Positions 31,459 through 40,237 of a stretch of 64,000 nt of DNA are shown here, in pieces (position 1 is the stretch's first letter; the number at the start of each line of letters is the position of its first letter). Under the pieces are notes generated by a model, which saw nothing but the letters and a program-made list of their open reading frames with translations, was not told the origin of the DNA and searched no databases. This DNA comes from an uncultured Modestobacter sp. GTDB taxonomy: Bacteria; Actinomycetota; Actinomycetes; Mycobacteriales; Geodermatophilaceae. The stretch covers positions 62,001-126,000 of the forward strand of contig NZ_CANKUD010000009.1 of assembly GCF_947486615.1 (NCBI RefSeq). Direction: 5' to 3'. The translations under genes and the position numbers were made by a program.

Positions 31459-34146
31459 TCAGGTGCCGGGGCGGAACATGCGGCGGGGGCCCTGGTCGAT
31501 GCGGGCGGTGGGCGGGCCGACCCGGATGACGGCGCCGGCGACCACCAGGCTGCGGCCGCCGTGCCAGGCGTCGGCCGGGCCGACGATGACCGGGTCCAGG
31601 CTGAGCCCGAGCACCTCGGGCAGGGCGTCGCCGAGCCGGGCGACCCGGAGCAGCAGGTCCTCCAGGGCGGCGCTGTCCACCGGCGCGCTGCCGCGATAGC
31701 CGTTCAGCAGCGGCCAGGCCCGGGGCTCCCGGACCAGCTCGTGCGCGTCCAGGTCGGTCAGCGGCAGGGTGCGGTAGGCGCGGTCACCGAGCAGGTCGGT
31801 CGCCACCCCGCCGACGCCGAAGCTGACCAGCGCCCCGAAGGACGGGTCGTCGACGATCTCCACCACCGTCGCCACCCCGGGCGCCGCCTGCTCCTGCACG
31901 ATCACCGGGTCGCCGGCCGGGATCGCCGCGAACGCCGTCCGCACGTCCTCGGCGTCGGTCAGGTCGAAGCGCATGCCGCCCAGGTCGCGCCGGTCGCGCA
32001 GCCACGGCGCGGTGGACTTCAGCACCACCGGGTGGCCGATCTCCTCCGCGGCGGCGACCGCGGCCTCGGCGTCCTCGACCCGGCGGGTGCCCAGCATCGG
32101 CACCCCGTAGGCGCCCAGCAGTGCCATCGTCTCCTCGTCGGTGAGCTCCCGGCCCTCCGGGGACGCCACCAGCGCGGCCTCCACGACCCGGCGGGCGGCG
32201 GCCTCGTCGATGCCCTCCAGCTCGGGGACCACGCCCAGCGGCCGGCGCCGCCAGCGGGCGTACTCGCTGACCTTCGCCAGCGCGATGATCGCGCGCTCCG
32301 GGGTCGAGAACGAGGGCACCGACCCGCGGGCGGGCATGCCGTGCTCGTCGCGGATCGCCAGCTCGTCCGGGATGCCCTCGGTGGAGAGGAAGTTGGCCAC
32401 CAGCGGCTTCCCCGAGCCGGCCGAGACGGCCCGCAGCACCTCGCCGAAGGGCTGCTCCTCCCCGCGCACCAGCGGCGGCAGGAAGACCGCGACGACGCTG
32501 TCCACGCCGTCGTCGTCCAGGGCCGCCTGGAGTGCGGTCCGGAAGTCCTCCGGGCCGGCCTGGGTGCCGATGTCGACCGGGCGGTCGTGGGCCAGCGCCA
32601 GGCCCTGCTCCAGGACGGCGTCGGCGACCAGCACGCCCATGGCGGTCGAGTTGCCGACCACGGCGACCCGGTCGCCGCCGGGCAGCGGCTGGTGGGCCAG
32701 CAGCGTGCCGACGTCGAAGAGCTGGGCCAGGGTCTCCACCCGGATCACCCCGGCCGAGGCGAACAGCGCCGCGACCGACTGCTCGGGGACGGCGACGCTG
32801 GTGCCGGCCAGGCCGGCGGTCATCCCGACGTGCCGTCCGCTCTTCACCGCGACCACCGGCTTGGTGCGGCCGATCCCCCGGGCCAGCCGGGCGAACTTGC
32901 GTGGGTTGCCGAAGCTCTCCAGGTGCAGCAGCACCACCTCGGTGCCGGGGTCGCTGGCCCAGTACTGCAGCAGGTCGTTGCCGCTGACGTCGGCCCGGTT
33001 GCCGGCGGAGACGAAGCTGGACAGCCCGATCCCCCGGCTGCGGGCCCGTTCCAGCAGGGCGACGCCGAGCGCACCGGACTGGGCGAAGAAGCCGACCCGC
33101 CCACGGCCGGGCACGTCGGGGGCCAGGCTGGCGTTCAGCCGCACCGCCGGGTCGGTGTTGACGATGCCCAGGCAGTTGGGGCCGACCACGCGCATGCCCG
33201 AGGCGCGGGCGGAGGCGACCAGGGCCCGCTCGGCGGCGCGCCCCTCGGGGCCGGTCTCCCCGAACCCGCCGGAGATGACCACCAGGCCGCGGACGTTCTT
33301 GCGCCGGCAGGCCTCGACCACCGCCGGCACCTCGTCGGCCGGCACCGCCAGCACGGCCAGGTCGACGTCGTCCGGGATGGCCTCGATGTCGGCGTAGGCC
33401 GGCACGCCGCGGACGTGCCGCACGGCCGGGTTGACCGGGTAGAGCGGGCCGGCGAAGCCGTACTCGAGCAGGTCGTGCAGCACCGCGTGACCGACCTTCG
33501 ACGGGTCGTTGCTGGCGCCCACGATCGCCACCGACCCGGGGTTGAGCAGCCGGCCGATCGACCGGGACTCGCTGCGCTGCTCCCGCTCGTGCGCCACCGC
33601 CAGCGACTGCTCGGTGGGCGCGATCGGGAAGGTCAGGTGCACCACGCCGTCCTCGTAGGACCGCTTCGCCGAGTACCCGGCGTCGATGAAGACCCGCACC
33701 ATCGCGCTGTTCTGGCTGAGCACCTCGGCGACGAACCGGCTGATCCCCCGCTCCCGCGCCGCCGCGGCCAGGTGCTCCAGCAGCACCGACCCCAGGCCCC
33801 GGCGCTGGTGGGCGTCCTCGATCAGGAAGGCGACCTCGGCGTCGTCGGTGCCCGGGTAGCGGTCGTAGCGGCCGACCCCGATGAGCCGGTCGCCGAGCAG
33901 GACGACGAAGGCGACCCGGGCGTCGTGGTCGACGTGGGTGAAGCGGTGCAGGTCCTTGTCCGACAACCGGCGCATCGGCCCGAAGAACCGGTAGTAGCGG
34001 GTCTGGTCGGAGCTGCGGTCCATCAGCCCGACGATCCCCTCGGCGTCCTCGGGGGTGATCGGCCGCAGGTGCACGGTGCCCCCGTCGGCGGCCACCACGT
34101 CGGCCTCCCAGTGCGGCGGCGCAGCGGGGGTCAGTTGGTCATCCAC
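31459..34146 (-). CDS. Fused GNAT lysine acetyltransferase / acyl-CoA synthetase-like protein
   Basis: An 895-residue fusion. Residues about 15-175: GNAT domain (FLIEDAHQRRGLGSVLLEHL). About 210-640: NDP-forming acyl-CoA synthetase alpha-like part with CoA-binding VAIVGASNDPSKVGHAVLHD and LRVVGPNCLGIVNTDP. About 660-895: ATP-grasp beta part (GHPVVLKSTAPWLRDRRDLG). The phospho-His motif SHTG is replaced by MTAG (VGMTAGLAGTS), so the synthetase is probably inactive and acts as a sensor, as in PatZ. Likely role: acetylates and inactivates AMP-forming acyl-CoA synthetases. It is directly downstream of acuC, the matching deacetylase. Confidence 0.9.
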   Translation of the reverse strand: MDDQLTPAAPPHWEADVVAADGGTVHLRPITPEDAEGIVGLMDRSSDQTRYYRFFGPMRRLSDKDLHRFTHVDHDARVAFVVLLGDRLIGVGRYDRYPGTDDAEVAFLIEDAHQRRGLGSVLLEHLAAAARERGISRFVAEVLSQNSAMVRVFIDAGYSAKRSYEDGVVHLTFPIAPTEQSLAVAHEREQRSESRSIGRLLNPGSVAIVGASNDPSKVGHAVLHDLLEYGFAGPLYPVNPAVRHVRGVPAYADIEAIPDDVDLAVLAVPADEVPAVVEACRRKNVRGLVVISGGFGETGPEGRAAERALVASARASGMRVVGPNCLGIVNTDPAVRLNASLAPDVPGRGRVGFFAQSGALGVALLERARSRGIGLSSFVSAGNRADVSGNDLLQYWASDPGTEVVLLHLESFGNPRKFARLARGIGRTKPVVAVKSGRHVGMTAGLAGTSVAVPEQSVAALFASAGVIRVETLAQLFDVGTLLAHQPLPGGDRVAVVGNSTAMGVLVADAVLEQGLALAHDRPVDIGTQAGPEDFRTALQAALDDDGVDSVVAVFLPPLVRGEEQPFGEVLRAVSAGSGKPLVANFLSTEGIPDELAIRDEHGMPARGSVPSFSTPERAIIALAKVSEYARWRRRPLGVVPELEGIDEAAARRVVEAALVASPEGRELTDEETMALLGAYGVPMLGTRRVEDAEAAVAAAEEIGHPVVLKSTAPWLRDRRDLGGMRFDLTDAEDVRTAFAAIPAGDPVIVQEQAAPGVATVVEIVDDPSFGALVSFGVGGVATDLLGDRAYRTLPLTDLDAHELVREPRAWPLLNGYRGSAPVDSAALEDLLLRVARLGDALPEVLGLSLDPVIVGPADAWHGGRSLVVAGAVIRVGPPTARIDQGPRRMFRPGT

Positions 34147-34162
34147 GGTCGCGTTCCTCCGG

Positions 34163-34218
34163 CCACCTCGTAGGGGCCCGCCACGAGCCGGCGAGTGGCG
34201 GGGGGCGAGGTGGTCCTT
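34163..34218 (-). repeat. Stop-proximal hairpin repeat, copy F (after acuC)
   Basis: On the minus strand, AAGGACC (plus 34212-34218) follows the acuC TGA by 3 nt. Outer stem CCACCTCG/CGAGGTGG (34206-34213 with 34163-34170) is perfect; the inner block is CCACTCGCCGGCTCGTGG. It separates acuC from the GNAT/synthetase gene. Confidence 0.85.
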
Positions 34219-34221
34219 CCG

Positions 34222-35406
34222 TCAGTCACGGGGGTCGTCCGGGTCGAGTCCGAAGTAGGGGAAGGAGGCGGTGCGGGTGCGCAGGATCGCCCGGTCGACG
34301 CGGTTCTCGGTGAACGGGTCCCAGCGCTGGTAGCCGACGTACCCGCCCTCGGTCATGCTCACCGGCGGCGGGGTGTGCAGCCCGCGGGCGCGGACGTCGT
34401 CCTGCCAGCTCTGCGGGATGTCGGTCGTGCCGGCCAGCCGGTCGCCGCTGGCCTCGGCGATCAGGTGGGTCCAGGCGCGTGGCACGCACCGCACCACGCC
34501 GTAGCCGCCACCGCCGAGGGCGACCCAGCGGCCCTCGCAGACCTCGTGCGCCAGGTCGTGCACCGCGCGGTAGGAGGCACGCTGGCCGTCGATGGTGAGC
34601 CCGAGGTCGGCCATCGGGTCCTCGTGGTGGGCGTCGCAGCCGCACTGGGTGACGAGGATCTGCGGAGCGAAGGCACGCACCACGCTGGGCACCACGGCGG
34701 AGAAGGCGCGCAGCCAGCCGGAGTCGTCGGTGCCGTTGGGCAGCGCCAGGTTGACCGCGCTGCCCAGCGCCTTCTGCGGGTCGCCGGTCTCCTCGGGGAA
34801 GCCGGTGCCCGGGAAGAGGGTGAGCGGGGTCTGGTGGACGCTGACGGTGAGCACCCGTGGGTCGTCGTAGAACGCGGCCTGGACGCCGTCCCCGTGGTGC
34901 ACGTCGAGGTCGACGTAGGCGATCCGCTCCCAGCCCTGGGCCAGCAGCCAGGCGATGGCGACCGCGGCGTCGTTGAACACGCAGAAGCCCGACGCCGCGT
35001 CGCGCATGGCGTGGTGCAGCCCGCCGGAGATGTTGACCGCGTGCTGCGCCCGCCCGCTGGCGACCTGCTCGGCGGCGAGCACGCTGCCCCCGGTGATCAG
35101 CGCCGCGGCGTCGTACATGCCCGGGAAGACCGGGTTGTCCGGCGTGCCCAGGCCGTGTCCCACCCCGTAGGGGTCCTCCGGTGCCCGGCGCACGGCCTCG
35201 AGGTAGCCGGGGTCGTGGACCAGGGTCAGCAGGTCCTCGCCCGCCTGGGTCGGGCTGACCACCTGGATCCGGGGCCGGTCCAGGACGCCCAGGGACCCGG
35301 CCAGCCGCATGGTCAGGTCCAGGCGGACCGGGTGCATGGGGTGGTCCCCGCCCATGGTGTAGCCCAGCAGCGCGTCGTCCCAGACGACCGTCACGGCGTC
35401 GCTCAC
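34222..35406 (-). CDS. acuC: AcuC-type class I lysine deacetylase
   Basis: A 394-residue zinc-dependent deacetylase of the arginase/HDAC fold. Motifs: [20 protein letters not shown] (active-site His pair), [19 protein letters not shown] (zinc Asp/His), [18 protein letters not shown] (second zinc Asp) and the late GGGGYGVVR with catalytic Tyr. AcuC reverses acetylation of acetyl-CoA synthetase and other proteins. GTG 35406 is at the conserved start ([16 protein letters not shown]); an upstream start would add an unconserved stretch. It is cotranscribed with the GNAT/synthetase fusion, separated by repeat F. Confidence 0.93.
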   Translation of the reverse strand: MSDAVTVVWDDALLGYTMGGDHPMHPVRLDLTMRLAGSLGVLDRPRIQVVSPTQAGEDLLTLVHDPGYLEAVRRAPEDPYGVGHGLGTPDNPVFPGMYDAAALITGGSVLAAEQVASGRAQHAVNISGGLHHAMRDAASGFCVFNDAAVAIAWLLAQGWERIAYVDLDVHHGDGVQAAFYDDPRVLTVSVHQTPLTLFPGTGFPEETGDPQKALGSAVNLALPNGTDDSGWLRAFSAVVPSVVRAFAPQILVTQCGCDAHHEDPMADLGLTIDGQRASYRAVHDLAHEVCEGRWVALGGGGYGVVRCVPRAWTHLIAEASGDRLAGTTDIPQSWQDDVRARGLHTPPPVSMTEGGYVGYQRWDPFTENRVDRAILRTRTASFPYFGLDPDDPRD

Positions 35407-35576
35407 GACCCCGCTCCCCGGTCGCGCGGGCGCGGGCACGGTGCTGCGGTGCTCCTCGTCGAGCAGGCGAGCTCCCTCACCGGGCCGACGCTACCGGTGC
35501 CGGCCCGCGCGTGCGCCGGCGCGACGCGGCGACCGTCCGCACCGCTCGCGTGCCCCGTCGGCTGGCCCCCGCCTCG

Positions 35577-35582
35577 TAGGAT
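35577..35582 (+). promoter_or_regulatory. -10 element of the ideR promoter
   Basis: TAGGAT, 26 nt upstream of the GTG at 35609, with Shine-Dalgarno GGAGGAG between. The -35 is not clear. Confidence 0.5.
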
Positions 35583-35608
35583 CGGGGCCACCTGACGGAG
35601 GAGTGGAC

Positions 35609-36328
35609 GTGAACGACCTCATCGACACCACGGAGATGTACCTCCGGACGATCTTCGAGCTGGAGGAGGAGGGCATCGTCCCGCTCCGCGCCCGGATCGC
35701 CGAACGACTGCACCAGAGCGGCCCGACCGTGAGCCAGACCGTCGCCCGGATGGAGCGCGACGGGCTGCTGACGGTGCAGGGCGACCGGCACCTGCAGCTC
35801 TCCGACGAGGGCCGCGAGCTGGCCACCGCGGTGATGCGCAAGCACCGGCTGGCCGAGTGCCTGCTGGTGGACGTGATCCGGCTGGACTACGCCGACGTCC
35901 ACGAGGAGGCCTGCCGCTGGGAGCACGTGATGAGCGAGGCGGTGGAGCGCAAGCTGCTCAGCCTGCTGAACAACCCGACGGTCTCGCCGTTCGGCAACCC
36001 GATCCCCGGCCTGGACGCGCTCGGTGGCGACACCTCCGCGGTGCTCGACGCGCTGACCCTGCTCTCCACCACGGCCACCCCGGAGGGGAGGCCGGTGGTG
36101 ATCCGGCGGATCAGCGAGCAGCTGCAGGAGGACGCCACCCTGCTGCGCACCCTGGCCGACCTCGGCGTCCGGCCCGGGTCCCAGGTCACCGCGTCGCTGG
36201 CCAACGGCACCGTGCTGGTCGACGGGGAGGCGTTGCAGCCCGGGGTGGCCCAGCACGTGTTCGTGAGCGCGGTGGAAGAGGAGCTCACGCCGGTCGAGGC
36301 CGCCGAGGCGACCGCCGGCGTCAGCTGA
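35609..36328 (+). CDS. ideR: Iron-dependent DtxR-family repressor (IdeR type)
   Basis: A 239-residue regulator. N-terminal winged [23 protein letters not shown]. Dimer/metal domain: metal ligands of mycobacterial IdeR are kept at the same numbers (Met10, His79, Glu83, His98, Cys102, Glu105, His106), as in [20 protein letters not shown] and [15 protein letters not shown]3-like C-terminal domain follows. The GTG has GGAGGAG 5-11 nt upstream; GTG 35603 is in frame. It represses siderophore and iron-uptake genes when Fe2+ is bound; no DtxR box is visible in this window. A perfect terminator follows. Confidence 0.95.
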   Translation: MNDLIDTTEMYLRTIFELEEEGIVPLRARIAERLHQSGPTVSQTVARMERDGLLTVQGDRHLQLSDEGRELATAVMRKHRLAECLLVDVIRLDYADVHEEACRWEHVMSEAVERKLLSLLNNPTVSPFGNPIPGLDALGGDTSAVLDALTLLSTTATPEGRPVVIRRISEQLQEDATLLRTLADLGVRPGSQVTASLANGTVLVDGEALQPGVAQHVFVSAVEEELTPVEAAEATAGVS

Positions 36329-36344
36329 CCCGACCCGCTCGACC

Positions 36345-36376
36345 GAGAGCCGCGCCCCACTGGGGGCGCGGCTCTC
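36345..36376 (+). terminator. Terminator after ideR
   Basis: Perfect 14-bp arms GAGAGCCGCGCCCC (36345-36358) and GGGGCGCGGCTCTC (36363-36376) with loop ACTG, 16 nt after the stop. Confidence 0.9.
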
Positions 36377-36477
36377 CGCGTACCCGGGGCCCGGACGCCG
36401 CACTCGTTCGCACGGCTCACGACCTTCGTCACTAGGCTCGCCGGGACACCGACGCGACGCGTAGAGAGAAGGCACCG

Positions 36478-38568
36478 GTGAGCGACTCCCCAGCTCCCTC
36501 CGAGCAGCCCGACGCCACCCCGCCCACCCCGTTCCACCGGCTCGCGGACTTCGTCGCGCTGCCCCGGCTGGGCGGGCTCGCCCTCTCCCCCGACGGCACG
36601 CGGCTGGTCACCTCGGTGGCGACGCTGGACCCGGCGGGCACCCGGTGGCAGTCGGCGCTGTGGGAGGTCGACCCGGCCGGCCGGCGCCCGGCCCGCCGGC
36701 TGACCCGGGGCGCGGCCGGTGAGTCCGCCCCGCAGTTCTCCCCCACCGGCGACCTGCTGTTCACCTCTGCCCGCCCCGACCCGGACGCGGGCAAGGACGC
36801 CGGTGAGCCCAAGCCGGCCCTGTGGGCGCTGCCCGCGGACGGCGGCGAGGCCCGCGTCGTCCTGCAGCGCCCGAGCGGCATCTCCGGGGTGACCGTCGCC
36901 GCCGACACCGGTGACGTCGCGGTCGTCGCGTCGACCATGCCCGGTGCCGGCGACGCCGAGGCCGACCAGGCGCGTCGCACCGCCCGCAAGGACGCCGGGG
37001 TCACCGCCTTGCTGCACGAGAGCTACCCGGTGCGCTACTGGGACCACGACCTCGGACCGGCCGTGCCGCACGTGTTCTGGATCGGGCAGCTGCCCACCGA
37101 GCCGGTGCCCGGCACGGCTCCGGCCGCTTCCGAGTGGCGGGACCTCACCCCCGACGCGGGTCCGCCGCTGGGGGCCGGTGAGGACGTGGCCCTCTCCCCC
37201 GACGGCCGGCTGCTGGTGCGCAGCGAGGACGTCGCCGACGGCCCGGCCGGGCGGCGCTCCCGCCTGGTGCTCACCGAGGTGGCCTCCGGGCGGACCCGGG
37301 TGCTGGTCGACGACCCGCTGGCGGACGTGTCCGGGGCGCGCTTCTCCCCCGACTCCCGCCAGGTGGTCTGCGCCCGCCAGTCGGCGACGACCTACGACGA
37401 CCCGCCGGAGTACACGCTGCTGCTGGTCGACCTGGACGACGACCAGCCGGCCGGCGTCCGTGAGCTGACCCCCGACTTCGACCGGTGGCCCAGCGCCCCG
37501 CAGTTCGCCGCGGACGGCACGGCCGTCTACTTCCTGGCCGACGACGACGGCCGGCACGCGGTGTTCCGGGTCGCCGTGGACGGGAGCGCACCGGTCCGGC
37601 TGACCGACCAGGGCGCCTACAGCGACCTGCAGGTGGCCCGGGACGGCAGCGCCCTCTACGCCCTGCGGTCGGGGTACGACACCCCGCCGGTGCCGGTGCG
37701 GCTGGACCCGGCGGCCACCGGTCAGGACCCGGTGCCGCTGCCCAACCCCGGCACGATCAGCTCCTTCCCCGGGACGCTGCGCGAACTGGACGCCACCGCC
37801 GCCGACGGCACCCGGGTGCAGTCCTGGCTGGTGCTGCCCGAAGGGGCCGGCGCGGACACCCCGGCCCCGCTGGTGCTGTGGATCCACGGCGGGCCGCTGA
37901 TGAGCTGGAACTCCTGGTCGTGGCGGTGGACGCCGTGGGTGCTCGCCGCCCGCGGGTATGCGGTACTGCTGCCCAACCCGGCGCTGTCGCAGGGGTTCGG
38001 GCAGGACTTCGTCCGGCGTGGCTGGGGAGAGTGGGGCGACGCGCCCTACACCGACCTGATGGCCGCGGTGGACGCCGCCGAGGCGCTGCCGGAGATCGAC
38101 CAGACCCGCACCGCGGCGATGGGCGGCTCCTTCGGTGGCTACATGGCCAACTGGGTGGCCACCCAGACCGACCGGTTCAAGGCGATCGTCACCCACGCCA
38201 GCCTGTGGCACCTGGACGGCTTCGTCGGCGCCACCGACGCCTCCTACTACTGGGAGAAGGAGTTCGGCGACCCGCTGACGGAGCCCAAGCGGTACGAGCA
38301 GAACTCGCCGCACCGCTTCGCCGACGCGATCCGCACGCCGATGCTGGTCATCCACGGCGACAAGGACTACCGGGTGCCGATCGGTGAGGGCCTGCGGCTC
38401 TGGTACGACCTGCAGAAGCGGGGCGTGCCGTCGAAGTTCCTCTACTTCCCCGACGAGAACCACTGGGTGCTCACGCCGGGCAACGCCGCGGTCTGGTACG
38501 AGACGGTGATCGCCTTCCTGGCCGAGCACGTGCTGGGCGAGGAGTGGCAGCGCCCCGAGCTGCTCTGA
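36478..38568 (+). CDS. S9-family prolyl oligopeptidase/dipeptidyl aminopeptidase
   Basis: A 696-residue serine peptidase. Residues 1-430: WD40/beta-propeller-like repeats with FSPTGDLLFTSARPD-type units. C-terminal alpha/beta hydrolase: LVLWIHGGPLMSWNSWSWRW, nucleophile GGSFGGYMANWVATQ, Asp in VIHGDKDYRVPIGEG and His in FPDENHWVLTPGNA. It should cleave short peptides after Pro/Ala; it is cytoplasmic, since no signal peptide is present. GTG 36478 has GAGAGAAGG 8 nt upstream. It stands alone between the ideR terminator and convergent DUF4192. Confidence 0.93.
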   Translation: MSDSPAPSEQPDATPPTPFHRLADFVALPRLGGLALSPDGTRLVTSVATLDPAGTRWQSALWEVDPAGRRPARRLTRGAAGESAPQFSPTGDLLFTSARPDPDAGKDAGEPKPALWALPADGGEARVVLQRPSGISGVTVAADTGDVAVVASTMPGAGDAEADQARRTARKDAGVTALLHESYPVRYWDHDLGPAVPHVFWIGQLPTEPVPGTAPAASEWRDLTPDAGPPLGAGEDVALSPDGRLLVRSEDVADGPAGRRSRLVLTEVASGRTRVLVDDPLADVSGARFSPDSRQVVCARQSATTYDDPPEYTLLLVDLDDDQPAGVRELTPDFDRWPSAPQFAADGTAVYFLADDDGRHAVFRVAVDGSAPVRLTDQGAYSDLQVARDGSALYALRSGYDTPPVPVRLDPAATGQDPVPLPNPGTISSFPGTLRELDATAADGTRVQSWLVLPEGAGADTPAPLVLWIHGGPLMSWNSWSWRWTPWVLAARGYAVLLPNPALSQGFGQDFVRRGWGEWGDAPYTDLMAAVDAAEALPEIDQTRTAAMGGSFGGYMANWVATQTDRFKAIVTHASLWHLDGFVGATDASYYWEKEFGDPLTEPKRYEQNSPHRFADAIRTPMLVIHGDKDYRVPIGEGLRLWYDLQKRGVPSKFLYFPDENHWVLTPGNAAVWYETVIAFLAEHVLGEEWQRPELL

Positions 38569-38644
38569 GGTGCACCGGGGCGCCGGCACCGCCGCTGGTG
38601 CCCCGGTCACCGCCGCGCAGCACCCGGGCGCGCCGGCGTCCCGG

Positions 38645-39718
38645 TCACCGGCGCACCCGGCCCGGGTCGCCGGCGTCCTGCATCAGCCGGCGCACCGCCT
38701 TCGGTGGCATGCCGGCGTGCAGCGCGGTCCGCAGCAGTCCGGCGAGGGTGTAGCTCGGCTCGCTGTCCAGCGCGCGCTGCAGGGCCACGTTGGCCAGGGC
38801 GCCGTTCCCGCCCACCCAGGCGGTGACGGCCAGCAGGGTCGCCGGCGCCGCGTCCAGCGGGGCGGGTGCCCGCCGGACCAGCTCGGTCCAGACCACCTCC
38901 GCGGCCGCTGCCTGCCGCCCCACCGTGAGCGCCAGCGCCCGGTCGCGGAGGTCGTGGTCACGCAGCCCCCAGGCCAGCCGGGCGACCTCCCGGTCCGACA
39001 GTCGCTCCACCGAGCCGGGCCGGGAGGCCGCGACCGCCGCCAGCAGGGCGTCCCAGCCCTCCTCCACGACGGCGTCCCAGCCCAGCTGCGCCGTCCGGTG
39101 GGCGAGCTCGTCGCCGACCTGCTCGCAGGCCCGGGCCATCCCCGCCGCGGCCAGGAAGCCGACCGGGGCGATCCGCCGGGCGAACGCCGCGCGGTCGTCC
39201 TCGACGACCTGCCCGGACAGCGCGCCGGCCACCGCCAGCTGGCTGGTGCCGCTGGGCAGTGGGGTGCCCGTCCCCGGGTCGCAGCAGGCCTGCGCGCAGT
39301 CGTAGTCCCACCACCGGCCGTGCCGGACCAGCAGCACGTCGCGCACCGGCAGCTCCTGCTCGTGCAGGGCGAGCAGGGCCTCGCGCACCAGCTCGCGGTG
39401 CGGCAGCACCGGGACCGCCGGGCCGGGCGGGAGCGGCGCCGCCCAGTCGTCGGCGTCCTCGGACACCACGGCCAGCAGGGCCGCCACCGGCTGGTCGGTG
39501 CACAGCGCCCGCACCACGTCCCGGACCACCGCGGCCCGGTGCTCCTCCGGCGGCAGGTCGACCCGGACGGTCAGCCCGAGGGTGACCGGGGTGGTGCCGC
39601 GGACGCCGACCAGCACGAGCGACTCCCGGGGACGGAAGCCGATGAGGTGCGGCAGCGCGGCGGCCACCTCCCCGGGACCGGTCAGGCGGACGGTGTGCTC
39701 GGGCCGTGAGTCGGACAT
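38645..39718 (-). CDS. DUF4192 protein
   Basis: A 357-residue protein with the DUF4192 pattern: VRLTGPGEVAAALPHLIGFR, PRESLVLVGVRG, then DPGTGTPLPSGTSQLAVAGA and PATLLAVTAWVGGNGALANV. The last part is helical. The family is common and abundant in actinobacteria with no known function. ATG 39718 begins at the conserved N-terminus. Downstream is a divergent Dabb protein; the 161 bp between have no gene. Confidence 0.9.
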   Translation of the reverse strand: MSDSRPEHTVRLTGPGEVAAALPHLIGFRPRESLVLVGVRGTTPVTLGLTVRVDLPPEEHRAAVVRDVVRALCTDQPVAALLAVVSEDADDWAAPLPPGPAVPVLPHRELVREALLALHEQELPVRDVLLVRHGRWWDYDCAQACCDPGTGTPLPSGTSQLAVAGALSGQVVEDDRAAFARRIAPVGFLAAAGMARACEQVGDELAHRTAQLGWDAVVEEGWDALLAAVAASRPGSVERLSDREVARLAWGLRDHDLRDRALALTVGRQAAAAEVVWTELVRRAPAPLDAAPATLLAVTAWVGGNGALANVALQRALDSEPSYTLAGLLRTALHAGMPPKAVRRLMQDAGDPGRVRR

Positions 39719-39879
39719 GCCCCGACCCTGCGGCCGGCGCCGGCAGGCTGGCCGCTGCAGGAGCGGGTTGTGGACAGCACCTCCGGCTGTGGACGCCGAG
39801 CCGCTCGCGCTCACCGGACGGGTGCAGCCTCCCGGTCGTGCGAGAGCAACGTGCGGAGTCCTCCGACCTGGTACCGCCC

Positions 39880-40173
39880 TCAGACCTCGTACTGGACGGC
39901 GGAGCGGCTGGCCAGGTGCGGCTTGACGTGCTCGGCGATCACCGCGAGGTGCCGCGGGTCGCCGGCGTAGGCCCGGAAGGACTCGACGTCGGCGAAGTCG
40001 GCGACCAGCGCGGTGTCGGCGTTCCCGTCGACGAGACCGGCGTCGGGGCCGACCGCGAACGACGTCATCCCGCCCACCTCCTCGGGCAGCCGGCGCAGCG
40101 CGGCCAGCGTGGCCTCGCGGGTCTGGGGGGAGGTGTCCTCGGTCCAGGTGAACAGCACGACGTGGCGCAGCAT
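39880..40173 (-). CDS. Dabb (stress-responsive A/B barrel) protein
   Basis: A 97-residue ferredoxin-like Dabb domain: MLRHVVLFTWTEDTSPQTR, RLPEEVGGMTSFAVGPDAGL, ADFADVESFRAYAGDPRHLA and a closing HVKPHLASRSAVQYEV. Dimeric Dabb barrels act in different pathways (stress proteins, polyketide cyclases), so no substrate is assigned. ATG 40173 is preferred over an upstream ATG since the domain begins at once. The start is 64 bp from the divergent GT4 gene. Confidence 0.9.
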   Translation of the reverse strand: MLRHVVLFTWTEDTSPQTREATLAALRRLPEEVGGMTSFAVGPDAGLVDGNADTALVADFADVESFRAYAGDPRHLAVIAEHVKPHLASRSAVQYEV

Positions 40174-40225
40174 GAGCGCACCCTGCCAGGCCGGTCCGGG
40201 CACCGGCCAACCGGAGCGCGCTGGT

Positions 40226-40231
40226 TACAGT
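40226..40231 (+). promoter_or_regulatory. -10 element of a leaderless promoter for the glycan operon
   Basis: TACAGT ends 6 nt before ATG 40238; no Shine-Dalgarno. The same hexamer at the same distance occurs before the SDR gene at 50195. Confidence 0.5.
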
Positions 40232-40237
40232 CCGGGC

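Noticed and set aside
31438-34173. Very long open frames opposite real genes (also about 6105-9140, 38645-41356, 45393-47372 upstream parts)
   Set aside because: They are open because high GC makes stop codons rare. Their translations are low-complexity (H, R, G, Q, P) and lack family motifs, while the opposite strand or a sub-part encodes a clear protein.
35577-35608. DtxR/IdeR box for autoregulation of ideR
   Set aside because: No sequence close to the TTAGGTTAGCCTAACCTAA-type consensus is visible.
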